64,000 nt of DNA, from the NCBI GenBank assembly GCA_021613535.1, contig CP075492.1, positions 5,828,001-5,892,000 of the forward strand. The letters run 5' to 3'. The notes under the pieces were generated by a model. The model was not told the origin of the DNA. It did no database searches and saw only the letters and a list, made by a program, of their open reading frames with translations. Positions 1-12,423 of this stretch are shown one piece after another; positions within the stretch are counted from its first letter, which is position 1, and every line of letters starts with the position of its first letter. Position numbers and translations under genes: made by a program. Source of the DNA: Adineta vaga (lineage: Eukaryota > Rotifera).

Positions 1-1
1 C

Positions 2-139
2 ATATCTGGTCCTCCACTCAAAATCGCTCGATTTGCACACTCAGCCACCCTACTGCAACCGTCTGGTAACGTACTTGTTTGTGGTGGCGAGATATTTACT
101 TGGAACGGACTCTTCGATTGTGAACTGTATTATCCTTGA
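2..139 (+). CDS. kelch-repeat-like protein, C-terminal fragment (5' end outside window)
   Basis: The frame opening at the window edge reads ...ARFAHSATLLQPSGNVLVCGG, then CELYYP and a TGA at 137-139. The pattern R-x-x-HSATLL-x-x-G-x-VLVCGG followed by ELYYP is a kelch / galactose-oxidase-like beta-propeller blade, as in large bdelloid kelch families (known family feature). Only one blade is visible. It ends in a stop straight after the blade, so this could be a true C-terminus or a decayed copy. No further blade follows downstream. Sure of the motif, unsure whether the gene is functional. Confidence 0.5.
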   Translation: MSGPPLKIARFAHSATLLQPSGNVLVCGGEIFTWNGLFDCELYYP

Positions 140-1781
140 CTTATTCTCACAGAGCATACGTATAGTTTTATATTGTTGTCCATACTGTGACGGCGCACTT
201 GATTTCTATTCAACTCTTTTAAGCGCTTTTAGCCTTTAAGAATCTGACATGTCTAGAGGCTGAAGCTTTTAAAAATGTGTTTCGATAGTAATTTCCCAGC
301 AATAAATGATACGTAGCGTTTATATCCATCCAGTGTGTTTGATGCATCATTTTGGATGGATATCAGTTGCGAAAAAAATCATTATTATAGGTAATTATGA
401 GCATCATGCCAGATACTGAAAAAGGTGTCAATAGTGAGTCGAAGCTATCGAAACGATGAAGTTATCAGTTCTATATTATGGTTTTATAATTTTTACATGA
501 TACCAAAATTGAAAGGTTTATTAGTTGGTTATTGTCATCACATTTAAAGTATTGAAGAAGTGCCTTTTCTATTGCGCAAGCATCAAGATTTGCAAAATAT
601 CAATGATTACTAGTAGTAAAAAAACACCAGAAATATGCTGATGTAAATAAAGAGAAATAATATTGTGACAAATTATGATAGTTTTGGAAAAATAACCAAC
701 CGATTGTTCAATCTTCTTCTGCATTATATATTTGAGTAGTAACTCGAATAATTTACAGGTATTCACACACTGTGGAATTACTTAATTATAGGATTGATTA
801 CGGAGCAGAATCACAATCGAAAAAATATTGCTTTTATCTTATGACGAACGTAACCATATTCTGTACGTTATGTTCGATTCTTCAAAACATAAATATAAAA
901 AAACAAAAACTGACGTTTTCTTTTGTCTTAATTCACTAGGAATGAATAAAAAGCGACAACAAAAACAATACACAAACATACACACACCTATATCTATATA
1001 TGTTTATATATATAGATATGTCTATTTATTTATGTATTAGCACGAAGAAAATCAACGATGCTAAAGATGATAATTAGATAAAAATATGTCAGCGAGCTTT
1101 TACCAAAAAATACGTTTTCTCTTCGATATAGGATATTCGGTTCCATATATTCCAAAAGGTACGACTTACTTCTCTATGATATATAGTTTATTGGAAAAAA
1201 TCACTAGCAATTCAGTATGCTTTAATTTCAGTTCTTCTGCGTTGATGATAGTTCAAAAATTGAGCGTTTTTGAAATTTCAATGTATCAGAAATTGCTGAG
1301 TTCGATCCGGATATATGGTTATATTTGTATCCAAAGCGAGATTATTTTTCGTGCCTGACATTTGGACCGACGCGGAAAGTTTGCACTCAAACCCATGTTC
1401 CATTTCGATCCGTGTTCAGGTGCTCGGCCGAGTTGCAGAATTCTGCATCAGATAATTTAACAGAAGCCCTATACCTTATTATTTCGTTAATCTTATTATT
1501 GAGTTATCTGAAACATTTCCGACACTATTGTATCTAAATAGTCATTTGTATTTTCGCCTTCTTTTTATTCCGTGAAAAACCATAACATGCATCCTTAGAA
1601 ATGAGATTATACTCAAAATCATAGGAAATCGCAATTTTTTCGGTATATGAAAGAGTTAGATAATCCATAATACTCTTTTATTCCATTACCGGCAGCAAGA
1701 TAATTCCTACTTATTACATGAAAAAAAAAGAAAAGTTATTTTGTATGTTGTACTATGTAGTATCACCACTTGATACATAAA
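140..1781. other. intergenic, no gene recognised
   Basis: Only short, unconvincing open frames occur here, rich in Tyr, Ile and Phe as expected of AT-rich noncoding DNA. An 11-bp inverted repeat (ATATCCATCCA at 322-332, complement at 353-363) could form a hairpin with a 20-base loop. A TATA-type run lies near 990-1025. I see nothing else. Confidence 0.5.
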
Positions 1782-2947
1782 TTAAGAGAGAAGTTCTACT
1801 TCGCTGTATTCTATATATTGACCACTTTGACGCTTTTTCATAACAAGTACACGAAAGCTGCAAAATATGTGAATGCTATTAATTACTTGTATTTCACCAT
1901 AATGTCCGCGTTCAGTAACTGCTTCGAGACCCGTCGATCCGTTATAAAGAAGTTGCCAGCTACTGCCTTGCTGTAGCATTTTTTTGCTTGTTTCGTTACT
2001 GCCCTCGATAGTAAAAATTGTTGGATCACGTTGTTCACTTGACTTAGAAGTAGCAAAGCGTACGGCTGCAAGAATGAATGGACCGCGCACAGTTGTTAAA
2101 TAAAATCCTACTCCTAGTTCTGAACTGTCAACATTCAGTGCAACACGAAACCGATGAGAAGTCGATAGATCTTTATCGAATAATTTGGATGGATTATAAC
2201 TAGAAGGATACTCATTGAACAAACTGCCAGCTGTTGCCTCTGTACTGGTACCGCCGACTTTTGTGTTATAGATGGCAACTGGATTCTCCACCACTAGATA
2301 CGTAGTAGAAAGAAAAGCTGAAATTATTATAGGATAAAAATTAAAGTAAAATTTTATATATAGTGCGAGATAGAAATTTATGCGTAACAAAATACTAGAT
2401 AAGACTATACATAACAATAAATTATTCATATTCTTCTGTATACTTTGTAATAGAAAGTGTCGCAGGAAAAATATGGTTTATTGTCGTTAGTAGCTGATTC
2501 GTCAAATCTTTGTCATAGCTCACTGTTGAAGACGTATTGATTCACACTCTAAATATCCAGTCTGACTGTTCAATCTATAAAACTGACTTCTCTCATAATC
2601 AAACCGAATACATATGTATATACAAATTAGTACATATTGTTAGAATAAAAGTTTGGGAGAAAGAGTCTTTTTTCTTCTCTGAATACAAATGTTACGAACC
2701 TGTGGCTGTTGATGTTGTTGTGGTCGTATCATCTGTTGTCGTTGATGTTGTTCTTGCTGTAGTAATATCATCAGTGATTGATGTAACATCGGAGGAAGCT
2801 ATAAATGTGCAAATCCTCATGGTATTAAGTATATATTCTATACACTAATCATCTTGATTAGTGTATGATTCTTTTATTTGAATTAAAACTTACTGGTATC
2901 AACGATGGTAATTGGTGTTGAGACGACAGTTGAACCTACTATTTCAC
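1782..2947 (-). CDS. Ser/Thr-linker protein with a C-terminal discoidin (F5/8C)-like domain; 5' end unresolved
   Basis: At least three exons on the minus strand join in frame with good splice sites: 2947-2894, 2798-2700 and 2293-1782. The first two encode a linker of almost only Thr, Ser and Asp (runs such as DDTTTTTSTAT). The last encodes about 170 residues. Its pattern (NPSKLFDKDLSTSHRF, then AAVRFATSKSSEQRDPTIFTIEGS, ending YSEVELLS) resembles the galactose-binding-like / discoidin fold, in which a surface domain binds carbohydrate or lipid. Upstream of 2947 a mini-exon near 3070-3100 (GGKRAAR) is possible, but no signal peptide or initiator ATG was found. The gene is therefore incompletely resolved or 5'-truncated. 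A secreted or cell-surface role is inferred only. Confidence 0.5.
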
Positions 2948-3699
2948 CTTTAATTAAATATAATGAAAGAAAGCTACTACTAATGCAATAGATGAAATGT
3001 GTTTGAGAAGTGACATGTAATTCCACTTAAAACAAAACAAATATAATCGCGCATCTTACTTCTAGCTGCACGCTTACCACCTTATCACCTTATCAAAAAA
3101 AACAATCTACAACCTTATGGGTATGAATATCCTTTTCATTTAATCATATTCTTCGAAAGTAAAAAGAAATAGATATGACTACTTATCCCTTAGAAGTATA
3201 TCGAATCGGCAAGCATTGTAAGATGAATAAAAAAACCACTTTTTCTGACTTGTTCGTATTCGATGAAGATATTGATTACAATATCTAGAACACCAATAAT
3301 ATCAGTTTTAAAGTCCGCCACCAAAAAGACATCACTTACCTTACAGAATCGTATCACATATAAACTATTTGCAACAACTGAATATTCAAGAAAAAAATCA
3401 GTCGCCTTATATATGCCGAAGTTTCCACTAAATTTAATTAATCTATCTGAAACAAATTACTAACTTTTTTCTCACATGTGCTCGACGAATTCCTATCTTC
3501 AATAAACTATCCAAGAATGCATTTGTTTATGTTTTTCATTATTATCTCTCCAGATTTCTGTTTAATCAATTCAAGACAACAAAAAAACATATTTTCCAAT
3601 TTTACAGTTCTGATTTCCATCTATTCTTTTCAATGGTAAGATAGTTTAATTTTATTTCAAATATAATCTGTATAATATCGAAATATAGAAAGTTCATTC
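2948..3699. other. probable 5' part of the discoidin-like gene plus spacer
   Basis: No convincing open frame. A possible mini-exon with a GTAAGA donor lies near 3060-3100 on the minus strand. The rest looks noncoding. Confidence 0.35.
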
Positions 3700-4008
3700 T
3701 TAATCTGTCTCTAGCTGTTGTCGTTGTCGTTGTTGTGCATATTTGTTTTTCATTGATTCGACATCAAAAATTCCATCGAGAAAATTTTGATGAATAAATA
3801 AAATCAGATCTTTATTCGATATATCCGCTAAACGTGGCTCTGTCCGCATGATCTTATAAATTTCATAGAGTTGTCGATTGACGTTTGCTGATTTATTATC
3901 ATTCAAAGCATTGGATGATTCGTGTAATGGTTGTGCTTGAATGACAATAATACAAAGTATGAAGAAAGCGAGAAGACTGTAGTTCAACATGGAAACCATG
4001 ATGATCAA
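3700..4008 (-). CDS. small secreted protein of unknown function, possible peptide precursor
   Basis: An intronless frame of up to 102 residues. It begins with a clear signal peptide (hydrophobic LLAFFILCIIVIQAQ); the start could be the first Met or the Met four residues later (MVSML). The mature part is about 75 residues, hydrophilic, with no cysteines. It contains RQLYEIYKIMRTEPRLADIS and a Gln/Arg-rich end (QQRQRQQLETD). There is no obvious dibasic KR cleavage series, so a classical neuropeptide precursor is not shown. I do not recognise the family. Coding status rests on the signal peptide and the non-repetitive sequence. Confidence 0.45.
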   Translation of the reverse strand: MIIMVSMLNYSLLAFFILCIIVIQAQPLHESSNALNDNKSANVNRQLYEIYKIMRTEPRLADISNKDLILFIHQNFLDGIFDVESMKNKYAQQRQRQQLETD

Positions 4009-5144
4009 GAATACTAAAATAAAAATAAAATTTTCAAGAGCTTTTTCAAATGTTTGTAGAGAATAGGAATGTGTCTTCTTCGAGACTTTCTAACATATGA
4101 GATGAGTCTTCTTTTCATTGTAATACTCTCTCTTCTAATAATGTCAATATAATTGATGAATTGTTAACGTCAAGAATATATTTTGTTCGTTTCCGATAGA
4201 AGAAATTCTCTAATCCAATGTCAATCTAGAAGAAAAATGTGATACTTCACATTTATATTAACTCCTCGACATCCGTTGATGTTTTTCGGATTCATCTTTT
4301 CCTTTCCTTTTCTTTTCTTTTTTCGAAGAATAAATTTGACAGAATGATTGTTTCGCCTAATTGAATTGATGAGTCGATGTTTTTCTTTTTAATTCGATTA
4401 TTCATCGTGAAAAATCTAGGAGAAATATTCTGAAAGATCGTTCATCATCATTATATATTTTCAATGTAGACATAAAAAAAGAAGCTTCTTGCCTTGAGAC
4501 ATAAAAGTAACAAATATATTTCACACTAGAACATCAATCATGTAAGGTAATCATCATTCAGACATACCATAGCATTTGGTGATCAAAAGCAAATATAGAG
4601 ACGTCTCATGTCATGCAAACACGCTCGATAAAACTCAAATTATCAATTGAAATGAAAATAAAAATTTTTTTCTCTTTCATTTCAAAGATTATGTTGAAAT
4701 TTAATGCATAAATTAAATATTCAACGAGATTAAATGATATATGATCGGTTCTAATCTAGACTGTATTTGTCGGTGCATGTGATTTCATTTTGTTTTGTTC
4801 ATCGATGAAAATGAACTATTTCATGCAGAGAGAAAGAAAGATGTGGTATTATATTATTGTATATACATATCAGCTATTATCTCATCGTAAAGAACGACGT
4901 ATGTAATAATATTCTCTTGTTCACCGATGATAGTAACCAGTAATATTGACGCATTCTCTGCTCGCTCGCTCTCTCTTTCTTTCTTTCTCTTTTCTTTATC
5001 GACGCTTCTACTCAAATTACTTCTCTTTCTCACATCATTCACTCTATCAATAACCAAAACGTCTATTCTATAGTTCCATTTAAGTTCAATAAAATATATT
5101 AACATTTATTTTCATCCTCATGGTTTAGAATACGAATCACATCA
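4009..5144. other. intergenic, no gene recognised
   Basis: Low-complexity AT-rich DNA with a pyrimidine tract near 4300 and a CT-rich run near 4965-4990. It probably contains upstream sequence for both the small secreted protein (-) and the tetraspanin (+), which are divergent. No open frame looks real. Confidence 0.5.
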
Positions 5145-6305
5145 ATGGGTATAGCAACTTGTTATCCTTGTGCTAAATATCTTCTTCTCGTCTTGAATCT
5201 TTTCTTTTGGGTACGTTAGCAAAGTTCAGATGTCTAAAAAGCAAAATGTCATTGTTATCTCTGTTTTTAGTTAAGTGGATTAGCTTTAATTTTTCTTGGT
5301 ATCTATTTTCTCTTACTTCCTGAAGTTCAATATATAATTCAATTATTTAATTTTACTAATTTACCATTATCATCAATTGAAATTGCTGTTTGTTTCATTA
5401 TTCTTTTTGGTATTATTATTTTTCTTATTGGACTTTTTGGTTATTGTGGAGCGAAACGAGAATCACGTACATGTCTTATACTTGTGAGTTAGAATTCTTT
5501 TATGATATATTCGAAATCAATCATCTCTTGTAGTATATTGTTTTGATAACATGTATACTTCTGTTTGAATTGGCTTTATTTATATATATTGCATTGTATT
5601 ATGATCAAGGTCAATTACTAGTAAAACAACGTCTTGTTTCACAGATGAAAAAATATAATCACATGTATCCAAGTCAATATGAAAAAGCAATTGATTATAT
5701 TCAAAGCAAGGTAAACAAATGATTGATGTTAGACAGTTGTTCCTATAGTTTGATTTCAAAGTTTTGGTTCTTATTACAATTGATACATTTAGTTGTTTTA
5801 TAGTATCATTCATGTGATGCAATCGACTCTCTCTCTCTCTTTCTTTCTTGCTTTGAACCTTGAGCATTCATCCTCTCTTATGAATAGAAGATGAGAAAGA
5901 GTCAATCAGAATTTTGAACAAGGACATCTTTACTAATTCTTTCTTCATCTATTTCTAGTATCATTGTTGTGGCATTGATTCAGCGTACGATTACAGTGAC
6001 TCTCATGTTCCTTCATCTTGTTGTTCGATGACCTCGACAGTATCTTGTACAGTTCATCACGTTGGTTTGACAGGAACACCTGGATGTTTTTCTCGACTAA
6101 CACGAACAACATTTTTTTGGGGCAAATTTATTATTCTTCTCGAATTAGGTTTATGTGCTCTTTCGGTAAGACAATTTCAAATCATTTTTTTTTCTTGCTT
6201 ATCAATTCTTCTTATTTTTAGTTAATTGGTGTTTTTCTTGCAATATGTGTTTGTCAAAATACGATGTTGTATGATGAATATATTCAAACACCATATTATA
6301 TTTAA
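5145..6305 (+). CDS. tetraspanin
   Basis: Five exons (5145-5210, 5271-5483, 5534-5710, 5959-6165, 6222-6305), all joined by phase-0 introns, give 248 residues, typical for the family. Four membrane segments are visible: residues about 12-32, 58-78, 92-112 and 207-232. The large extracellular loop carries the diagnostic CCG motif (YHCCGIDS) plus PSSCC and a later GC pair, the disulfide set that defines tetraspanins. The segment after TM2 (FGYCGAKRESRTCL) also fits. Tetraspanins organise membrane microdomains with integrins and other partners. The subfamily is not assigned. It is followed 566 bp later by the K2P channel on the opposite strand. Confidence 0.9.
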
Positions 6306-6871
6306 TCATTATTTCATCGCATTTTTCTTGTATGAATTTATCTGAAATGATAAATAAAACGTTCTCTCGATGATCATTTTTTAATATTCGCAAGAACTCT
6401 TATCTCTTTAGTAAGTTGTTCCCTATGGGTAATGTTGAATAGCATGCAAGGTTAAATATCATGGGCAATTTTCTCTTAGAATAACCTTGTCTTTTACAGT
6501 CAGATGTGAAGATAAAAACGCTGTATCAGTAGAAGAAAAACTGTTCTTTATTTTTGTAATAGGAATGAAGATAATTTAATTAATTAGACGAAACAGATTG
6601 TGATTACTTTTATTATTATCGAGAATTGAAATATGATTCAGTTCTACAATGAGCAAATTAACATTGTGATTTATATAAATGACGACCAGAAGTGTAACGA
6701 CACTTGAGACTAATAGAATACGTCGATTAACCTTAGGATATATTCGACTTGTTAGCCTTGAAAGAATCGCCTATCAGATATTTGGTTTTGTCAACTTTAT
6801 TCAATTATCTGTCTGACTTTTGTTTATAGACAACAATGCAATCTATATTATGTCGAAATAAAAGACATTTA
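6306..6871. other. spacer between convergent tetraspanin and K2P genes
   Basis: AT-rich noncoding sequence carrying the 3' untranslated ends of the two convergent genes. AATAAA-like words occur, for example near 6351 on the plus strand. No gene seen. Confidence 0.5.
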
Positions 6872-9276
<2,405 letters not shown>

Positions 9277-10497
9277 ATGGCGTCTCACTCTCGTTTTACT
9301 GACGAAATTTGGTGTACACCAGCTCCTGGCACTTCGAAAATCCCTGTTCGTACAGTTGATGAATTACGTGATCAAATCTTTGTTGGAAAACAGCATGAAG
9401 AATTTAAACCATGTCTATTTACAGCAGAAGAAATGAATTCGAAAGAGTTATATGACAAATATCCACCAAGTTTTCGAGATAAGAATAAACAATTTATTTT
9501 TAAATACATCAACGAAATAAAACGTTATTCACCATCAGCTGATCGATCTTTATTAGTAACACGATGGAGACCATTTATGCCTGATGTTTTACCAGATAGT
9601 TTATCGATCAATTCAACAAAAATTACTTTTCAACCTAACGTTTTCAATTATAGCACATGCGGTGATGATCGTACAGTTGAATGGTATTTAAATTTTGCTA
9701 ATCATGATCTCTTTGCGTACTATAGTGGACCATTATTAGCTCAAGATGAATTACAAGTATTAGAATGTATTGAATTAGCTGCATTAAGAGAATATTTTGT
9801 TCAAACAATAAATACAGTTGGATCATCAACTGTTGGTTCGGATAAAAATACACGTAAAACTGTTCCAACACCAAGTAAAGTGATTTCGTTTGTTTTTTTT
9901 CTTCTCCTAAATATTCTTCTTCTTCTAGTTCTAATTAGTAATACTCAACGAGTCATTCGAATGGATACGAATAAAGTATATGGAAATGCTTTTGCTAAAG
10001 CTTCCGAAAGACAACTTGTTCAAGCATGTGAATATCTTGATAAAGCTCAAACAGTCAATTTAATTGCAGTCGAAGCACCTAGCCATGGTCATGGTGTTTA
10101 TACTCGCGATCAAATTGATTATATTCTTGTTACATGTTATGTTGGTTTTAAAGCTGCACAAATTCTTGCTCATAAAACTCATGACTTGAATATTTTAAAT
10201 AAAACTATACCAAGTCGAGAGGCAAGTAAAAAATTTCGAACAATTATTCATACAGGTTGGTGGGGTTGTGGTGCGTATGGAAATAATCGACAAATGATGA
10301 TTTTAACACAAATATTGGCAGCTTATTGGACAGAAATCGATGAACTTATTTTTCATACTCAATCAAACGATTATCAAAGAGATATTGATGCAGCACGAAC
10401 AATTGCTGAATCAATGTTAAAAGAAAAAAACATTGATCATGTTATCGATCAAATTCTTAAACTTAATTTACAATGGGATCGATCCAATGATACATAA
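9277..10497 (+). CDS. PARG-like ADP-ribose glycohydrolase (macrodomain superfamily)
   Basis: Two exons (9277-9874 and 9929-10497) give 388 residues. The 54-bp intron is a multiple of three and lacks a stop, so the unspliced frame also stays open and would insert a hydrophobic stretch. The motif GPLLAQDELQVLECIEL matches the PARG catalytic loop, with Gln-Asp-Glu where canonical PARG has Gln-Glu-Glu. HTGWWGCGAYGNNRQMMILT matches the phosphate-binding GxWGCGAFGG segment, and the strand after it ends in LIFHT. Such compact PARG-like proteins also occur in bacteria and protists (general knowledge). The expected role is removal of ADP-ribose chains or a related ADP-ribosyl hydrolysis, possibly in DNA-damage recovery. 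No signal peptide. AATAAA words follow near 10627. Confidence 0.75.
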   Translation: MASHSRFTDEIWCTPAPGTSKIPVRTVDELRDQIFVGKQHEEFKPCLFTAEEMNSKELYDKYPPSFRDKNKQFIFKYINEIKRYSPSADRSLLVTRWRPFMPDVLPDSLSINSTKITFQPNVFNYSTCGDDRTVEWYLNFANHDLFAYYSGPLLAQDELQVLECIELAALREYFVQTINTVGSSTVGSDKNTRKTVPTPSKVISFVFFLLLNILLLLVLISNTQRVIRMDTNKVYGNAFAKASERQLVQACEYLDKAQTVNLIAVEAPSHGHGVYTRDQIDYILVTCYVGFKAAQILAHKTHDLNILNKTIPSREASKKFRTIIHTGWWGCGAYGNNRQMMILTQILAAYWTEIDELIFHTQSNDYQRDIDAARTIAESMLKEKNIDHVIDQILKLNLQWDRSNDT

Positions 10498-10923
10498 ATA
10501 TTATCAATTTTTATTTTTTCGATTAATTTAAACATGAACAGATTTATAATTTAGTAGTTTAAGATTGTATTTGTTTTCCTTGTGAAGCATTGAAAATAAC
10601 ACATTTGTGGCAGACTTAATTTTATGAAATAAAAAGAATAAAAGCTAAAATGACGTCCGTATTCTTTATTGAAAATCTAACTCAATCATAAAATTCATAT
10701 AAATAGCCCTAGACTTGGCCATATTTATTAGTATTAATAAAATGCTACCTGAAGACAATTAGAGTTTGATTGATGTGTCATTTCCTCCTTTAGGAGATAT
10801 TCATTTGACGTCAAAGAATTTAATATTTCGAAGTATAGAATGATGATGTGCTCTTTTATTCATGTTTATTCCGAAAAAATAATTGTTACAGATCAGCAAC
10901 TACTGCTTCAGTAAACATTGAAT
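10498..10923. other. spacer between PARG-like gene and GPCR
   Basis: Holds polyadenylation-like words for the upstream gene (near 10625-10640), then AT-rich sequence up to the GPCR ATG. No gene seen. Confidence 0.5.
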
Positions 10924-11978
10924 ATGTCAACATTTTCAAATTTATTTTATAATTATCTTTCTCAGCAAGTTACAATTTATGCAGCATCATTCATTCTTAT
11001 AGTTGGTCTCTCTGGTGGATTATTAAATCTTATTGTATTTCTAAGTCTTCGAACATTTCGACAGAATTCATGTACATTTTATTTAATAATTATGTCGTTT
11101 GCGAATATCGTTCATTTAATCACAGCATTAACGGCTTATATTATGAGCGTTGGCTTTGAAATCGATTGGACAACAAATTCAATATATTTTTGTCGAAGTC
11201 GACTTTTTATGTTTCAGTTATGGTTATTAACCTCATTGACATGTATGTGTTTAGCAACAATCGATCAATTTTTAAGCACTTCTTTTAATCCTCGATGGCA
11301 TCGATGGAGTAATATAAAACTAGCCCGATATATTGTCATAGGCGTGTTTGTATTTTGGCTTCTTCATGGTATTCCATTTGCACTCTATCAGGATATAATT
11401 GTATCACCGTATGATACAAATAAAAGTATATGTACAACCACGAATGTAATTATGCAGCAATATTTCAATTTTGGTTTCGTACTAGTTTTCATGGGCATAT
11501 TACCATTAACTGTAATGACAGTATTTGGTTTATTAGCATATTATAATGTACAACATTTAGCTTATAGAACGGTTCCATTAGTTCGACGGGAATTGGACAA
11601 ACAATTGACACATATGGTTTTTATGCAAGTTTTTTACAATTTCTTAGTTTTATCACCATTCGTCATCACTACTTGTATAACATTCTACTCACCAACTAAT
11701 GATTTATCAAAATTTCTAAGAATTTTATCGATTAATTTTCATAATTTTTATTTTGCGGTAAGTAATGAAAGATTTTGATCATGAATAGTATTGTTATATT
11801 TCGAATCATATAGAGTCCTTTCTATATATACGTCTGTGTATCAAAACGATTTCGTCAACAATTTAAACATGTGTTTTGTATTATTCATCTGAATCGATGT
11901 CAACGAAATACTTTAAATCAAAATCAAGTGTTACCGATACCACTGAAAGTTTCAATCAATATGTTGGATGCTCAATGA
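10924..11978 (+). CDS. rhodopsin-like (class A) G protein-coupled receptor, atypical
   Basis: Two exons (10924-11757, 11814-11978) give 332 residues with seven hydrophobic segments. TM1 has the GGLLNLIVFLSL pattern with the class A Asn. TM3 ends LATIDQFLSTSF, so the DRY box is replaced by DQF. The cysteine before TM3 (YFCRSR) is present. TM7 reads across the intron as NFYFA/SPFYIYV, in place of NPxxY. The exon 2 tail (VSKRFRQQFKHVF) resembles the amphipathic helix 8. The frame has an earlier TTG-led extension, but the first ATG is at 10924. This diverged pattern fits the large orphan receptor families of bdelloids (inference). Ligand unknown. Confidence 0.8.
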
Positions 11979-12423
11979 AATCCTACAATAAACATATGCG
12001 AATAATATATCTTGTCACAATTTTTGTTTTATGTCGTGTAATATTTAGTGAAGAACGACGTTTAAGAATATATAAAAATTAAAGAACGTGCGCATCGATG
12101 CTTATCTTTTCAGACATAGTGTGAGTATGTTCGTGATTGATTCATTTCTACTATACATTGATACTATATGTATTACAAGCTGTATATTCATTCAACTAAA
12201 AATCAGGTAAAGCATCTTATATTATTGAATGTTGTTGTAGTAACGACATGAATATTTAATAAAACAGATAGTTTTTCTCTTCTGGTTAAATAACCCAACT
12301 AAATAAAATATTTTTTTATGATATTCTCACAGACAAAAAAGCACGTATACAAATTTTTATATTATTATTTGAAGACACGACTTGTTTTTTTTGTCTCAGG
12401 TTGAGATAGGAAAAAAAAATTTG
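11979..12423. other. spacer, no gene recognised
   Basis: AT-rich sequence between the GPCR and the SPATA1-like gene. A short frame near 11876-12082 overlaps the real GPCR exon out of frame. Nothing else supported. Confidence 0.45.

Noticed and set aside
2537-2848. Plus-strand frame rich in Val (VDVVVVVSSVVVDVV)
   Set aside because: It is the reverse complement of the Thr/Ser-rich linker exon of the discoidin-like gene on the minus strand.
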